In this document: positions 14,302 through 14,919 of the stretch, piece after piece
Layout of the letters: the number at the start of each line of letters is the position of its first letter
Numbering within the stretch: position 1 is the first letter of the stretch
Assembly (NCBI GenBank): GCA_013215525.1
Contig: JABSQY010000037.1
Span: forward strand, 1-14,919
DNA length: 14,919 nucleotides
Reading direction: 5' to 3'
Source of the DNA: Nanoarchaeales archaeon
Lineage (GTDB): Archaea; Nanobdellota; Nanobdellia; Woesearchaeales; UBA583
Notes under the pieces: generated by a model
Told to the model about the DNA's origin: nothing
Seen by the model: only the letters and a program-made list of their open reading frames with translations
Database searches by the model: none
Program-made: the position numbers and the translations under genes

Positions 14302-14919
14302 ATGAATATAGATAAAAGATATCAAAGAAATATTAACTTACTTATATTAAATTTATTTTTTCAAGGATTTATTCTAGGTTGGGTTGTAATTCAAGTTTTA
14401 TTTTTTCAAAACTTAAATTTAAATTTTTCTCAGATTAGTATTATCTTCTTAGTTTTATCTTTAACAATTTTAATTTGTGAGATTCCAACTGGAATTTTAA
14501 CAGATTTTCATGGAAGGAAAAAAAGTATTATAATTTATGGAGTTTTTATGGTAATAGTTACATTTATGTATACTTTAAGTTCTAATTTTTATTCTTTATT
14601 GTTTGTTGTTGCTTTCCATGGACTTGGTGTTAGTTTTGTTTCAGGAACTATTTCTAGTTTTTTATATGAATCTTTAAAAAAATTAAATAGAAAATCAGAA
14701 TATAAAAAATATATTTCAAAAGCTCATTTATTTTTTGCAATTGCAAGTATTATTACAGGTTTTACAATTCCTATTATTTTTAAATATAATTCACATTATC
14801 CATTTTATATTGGTACTTTTTTTGCTATATTATTATTAATTACATCTTTTTTTTTATTTGAAGAAGTTAAAGTTATTAAAAAGAATAAGTCTTTTGAAAA
14901 AAGTTTTATTAAAAAGATA
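14302..14919 (+). CDS. Major facilitator superfamily transporter, N-terminal part (partial)
   Basis: The frame is open from the ATG to the window edge (206 codons, no stop). Six hydrophobic segments are visible at roughly 12-35, 43-62, 76-93, 97-119, 141-160 and 166-187, i.e. the first six-helix half of an MFS carrier, followed by a Lys-rich segment that would be the central cytoplasmic loop. Between helices 2 and 3 lies MFS motif A as GILTDFHGRKKS (64-75), preceded by CEIPT. SGTISSFLYESLKK (114-127) in the fourth-helix region matches a subgroup with 'SGxxxAxxYDSL', often annotated as drug or unknown-solute exporters. The substrate cannot be told. It lies 52 bp after the transglutaminase-like gene but has its own promoter element. 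Confidence 0.85.
   Translation, partial: MNIDKRYQRNINLLILNLFFQGFILGWVVIQVLFFQNLNLNFSQISIIFLVLSLTILICEIPTGILTDFHGRKKSIIIYGVFMVIVTFMYTLSSNFYSLLFVVAFHGLGVSFVSGTISSFLYESLKKLNRKSEYKKYISKAHLFFAIASIITGFTIPIIFKYNSHYPFYIGTFFAILLLITSFFLFEEVKVIKKNKSFEKSFIKKI

Overview
The window is very AT-rich and reads as a piece of an archaeal chromosome, most likely from a small-genome DPANN-type lineage (Woesearchaeota/Pacearchaeota-like). This placement is an inference. It rests on A/T-rich TATA-like boxes about 25 bp upstream of several start codons, which implies leaderless mRNAs, on the near absence of Shine-Dalgarno sites, on oligo-T tracts after genes, and on the gene content. No rRNA, tRNA or CRISPR array is visible.

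Left part (1-4254): a type I restriction-modification locus. The tail of HsdS enters from the left edge. A 568-bp T-rich gap follows, holding repeats with a TGCGCATTTT core. Next come a RelA/SpoT-fold nucleotide synthetase-like gene with its own promoter and an EcoEI-type HsdR with its own promoter. HsdM is presumably outside the window. The (p)ppGpp/toxSAS-like gene between hsdS and hsdR is the best candidate for an unusual defence arrangement.

Middle (4261-8797): glycogen metabolism. A eukaryotic-type (GT3) glycogen synthase and a GDE-type amylo-alpha-1,6-glucosidase form a minus-strand operon. A ROK-family sugar kinase is divergent from it. A short (549 aa) GT35 alpha-glucan phosphorylase lies further right (11418-13067). 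Together they give synthesis, debranching, phosphorolysis and probably sugar phosphorylation for one storage polymer. No branching enzyme is seen.

Accessory insert (8842-11393), between the kinase and the phosphorylase: a BRO/DinD-like antirepressor pseudogene broken by two in-frame nonsense codons; a minus-strand cluster of three small genes joined by ATGA overlaps (two with signal-peptide-like N-termini, the middle one frameshifted at a homopolymer), one of which carries a bacterial-looking Shine-Dalgarno; and an MntA/HepT (MNT-HEPN) toxin-antitoxin pair.

Right end (13215-14919): a transglutaminase-like/TPR protein of unknown role, and the first 206 codons of an MFS transporter that runs off the window.
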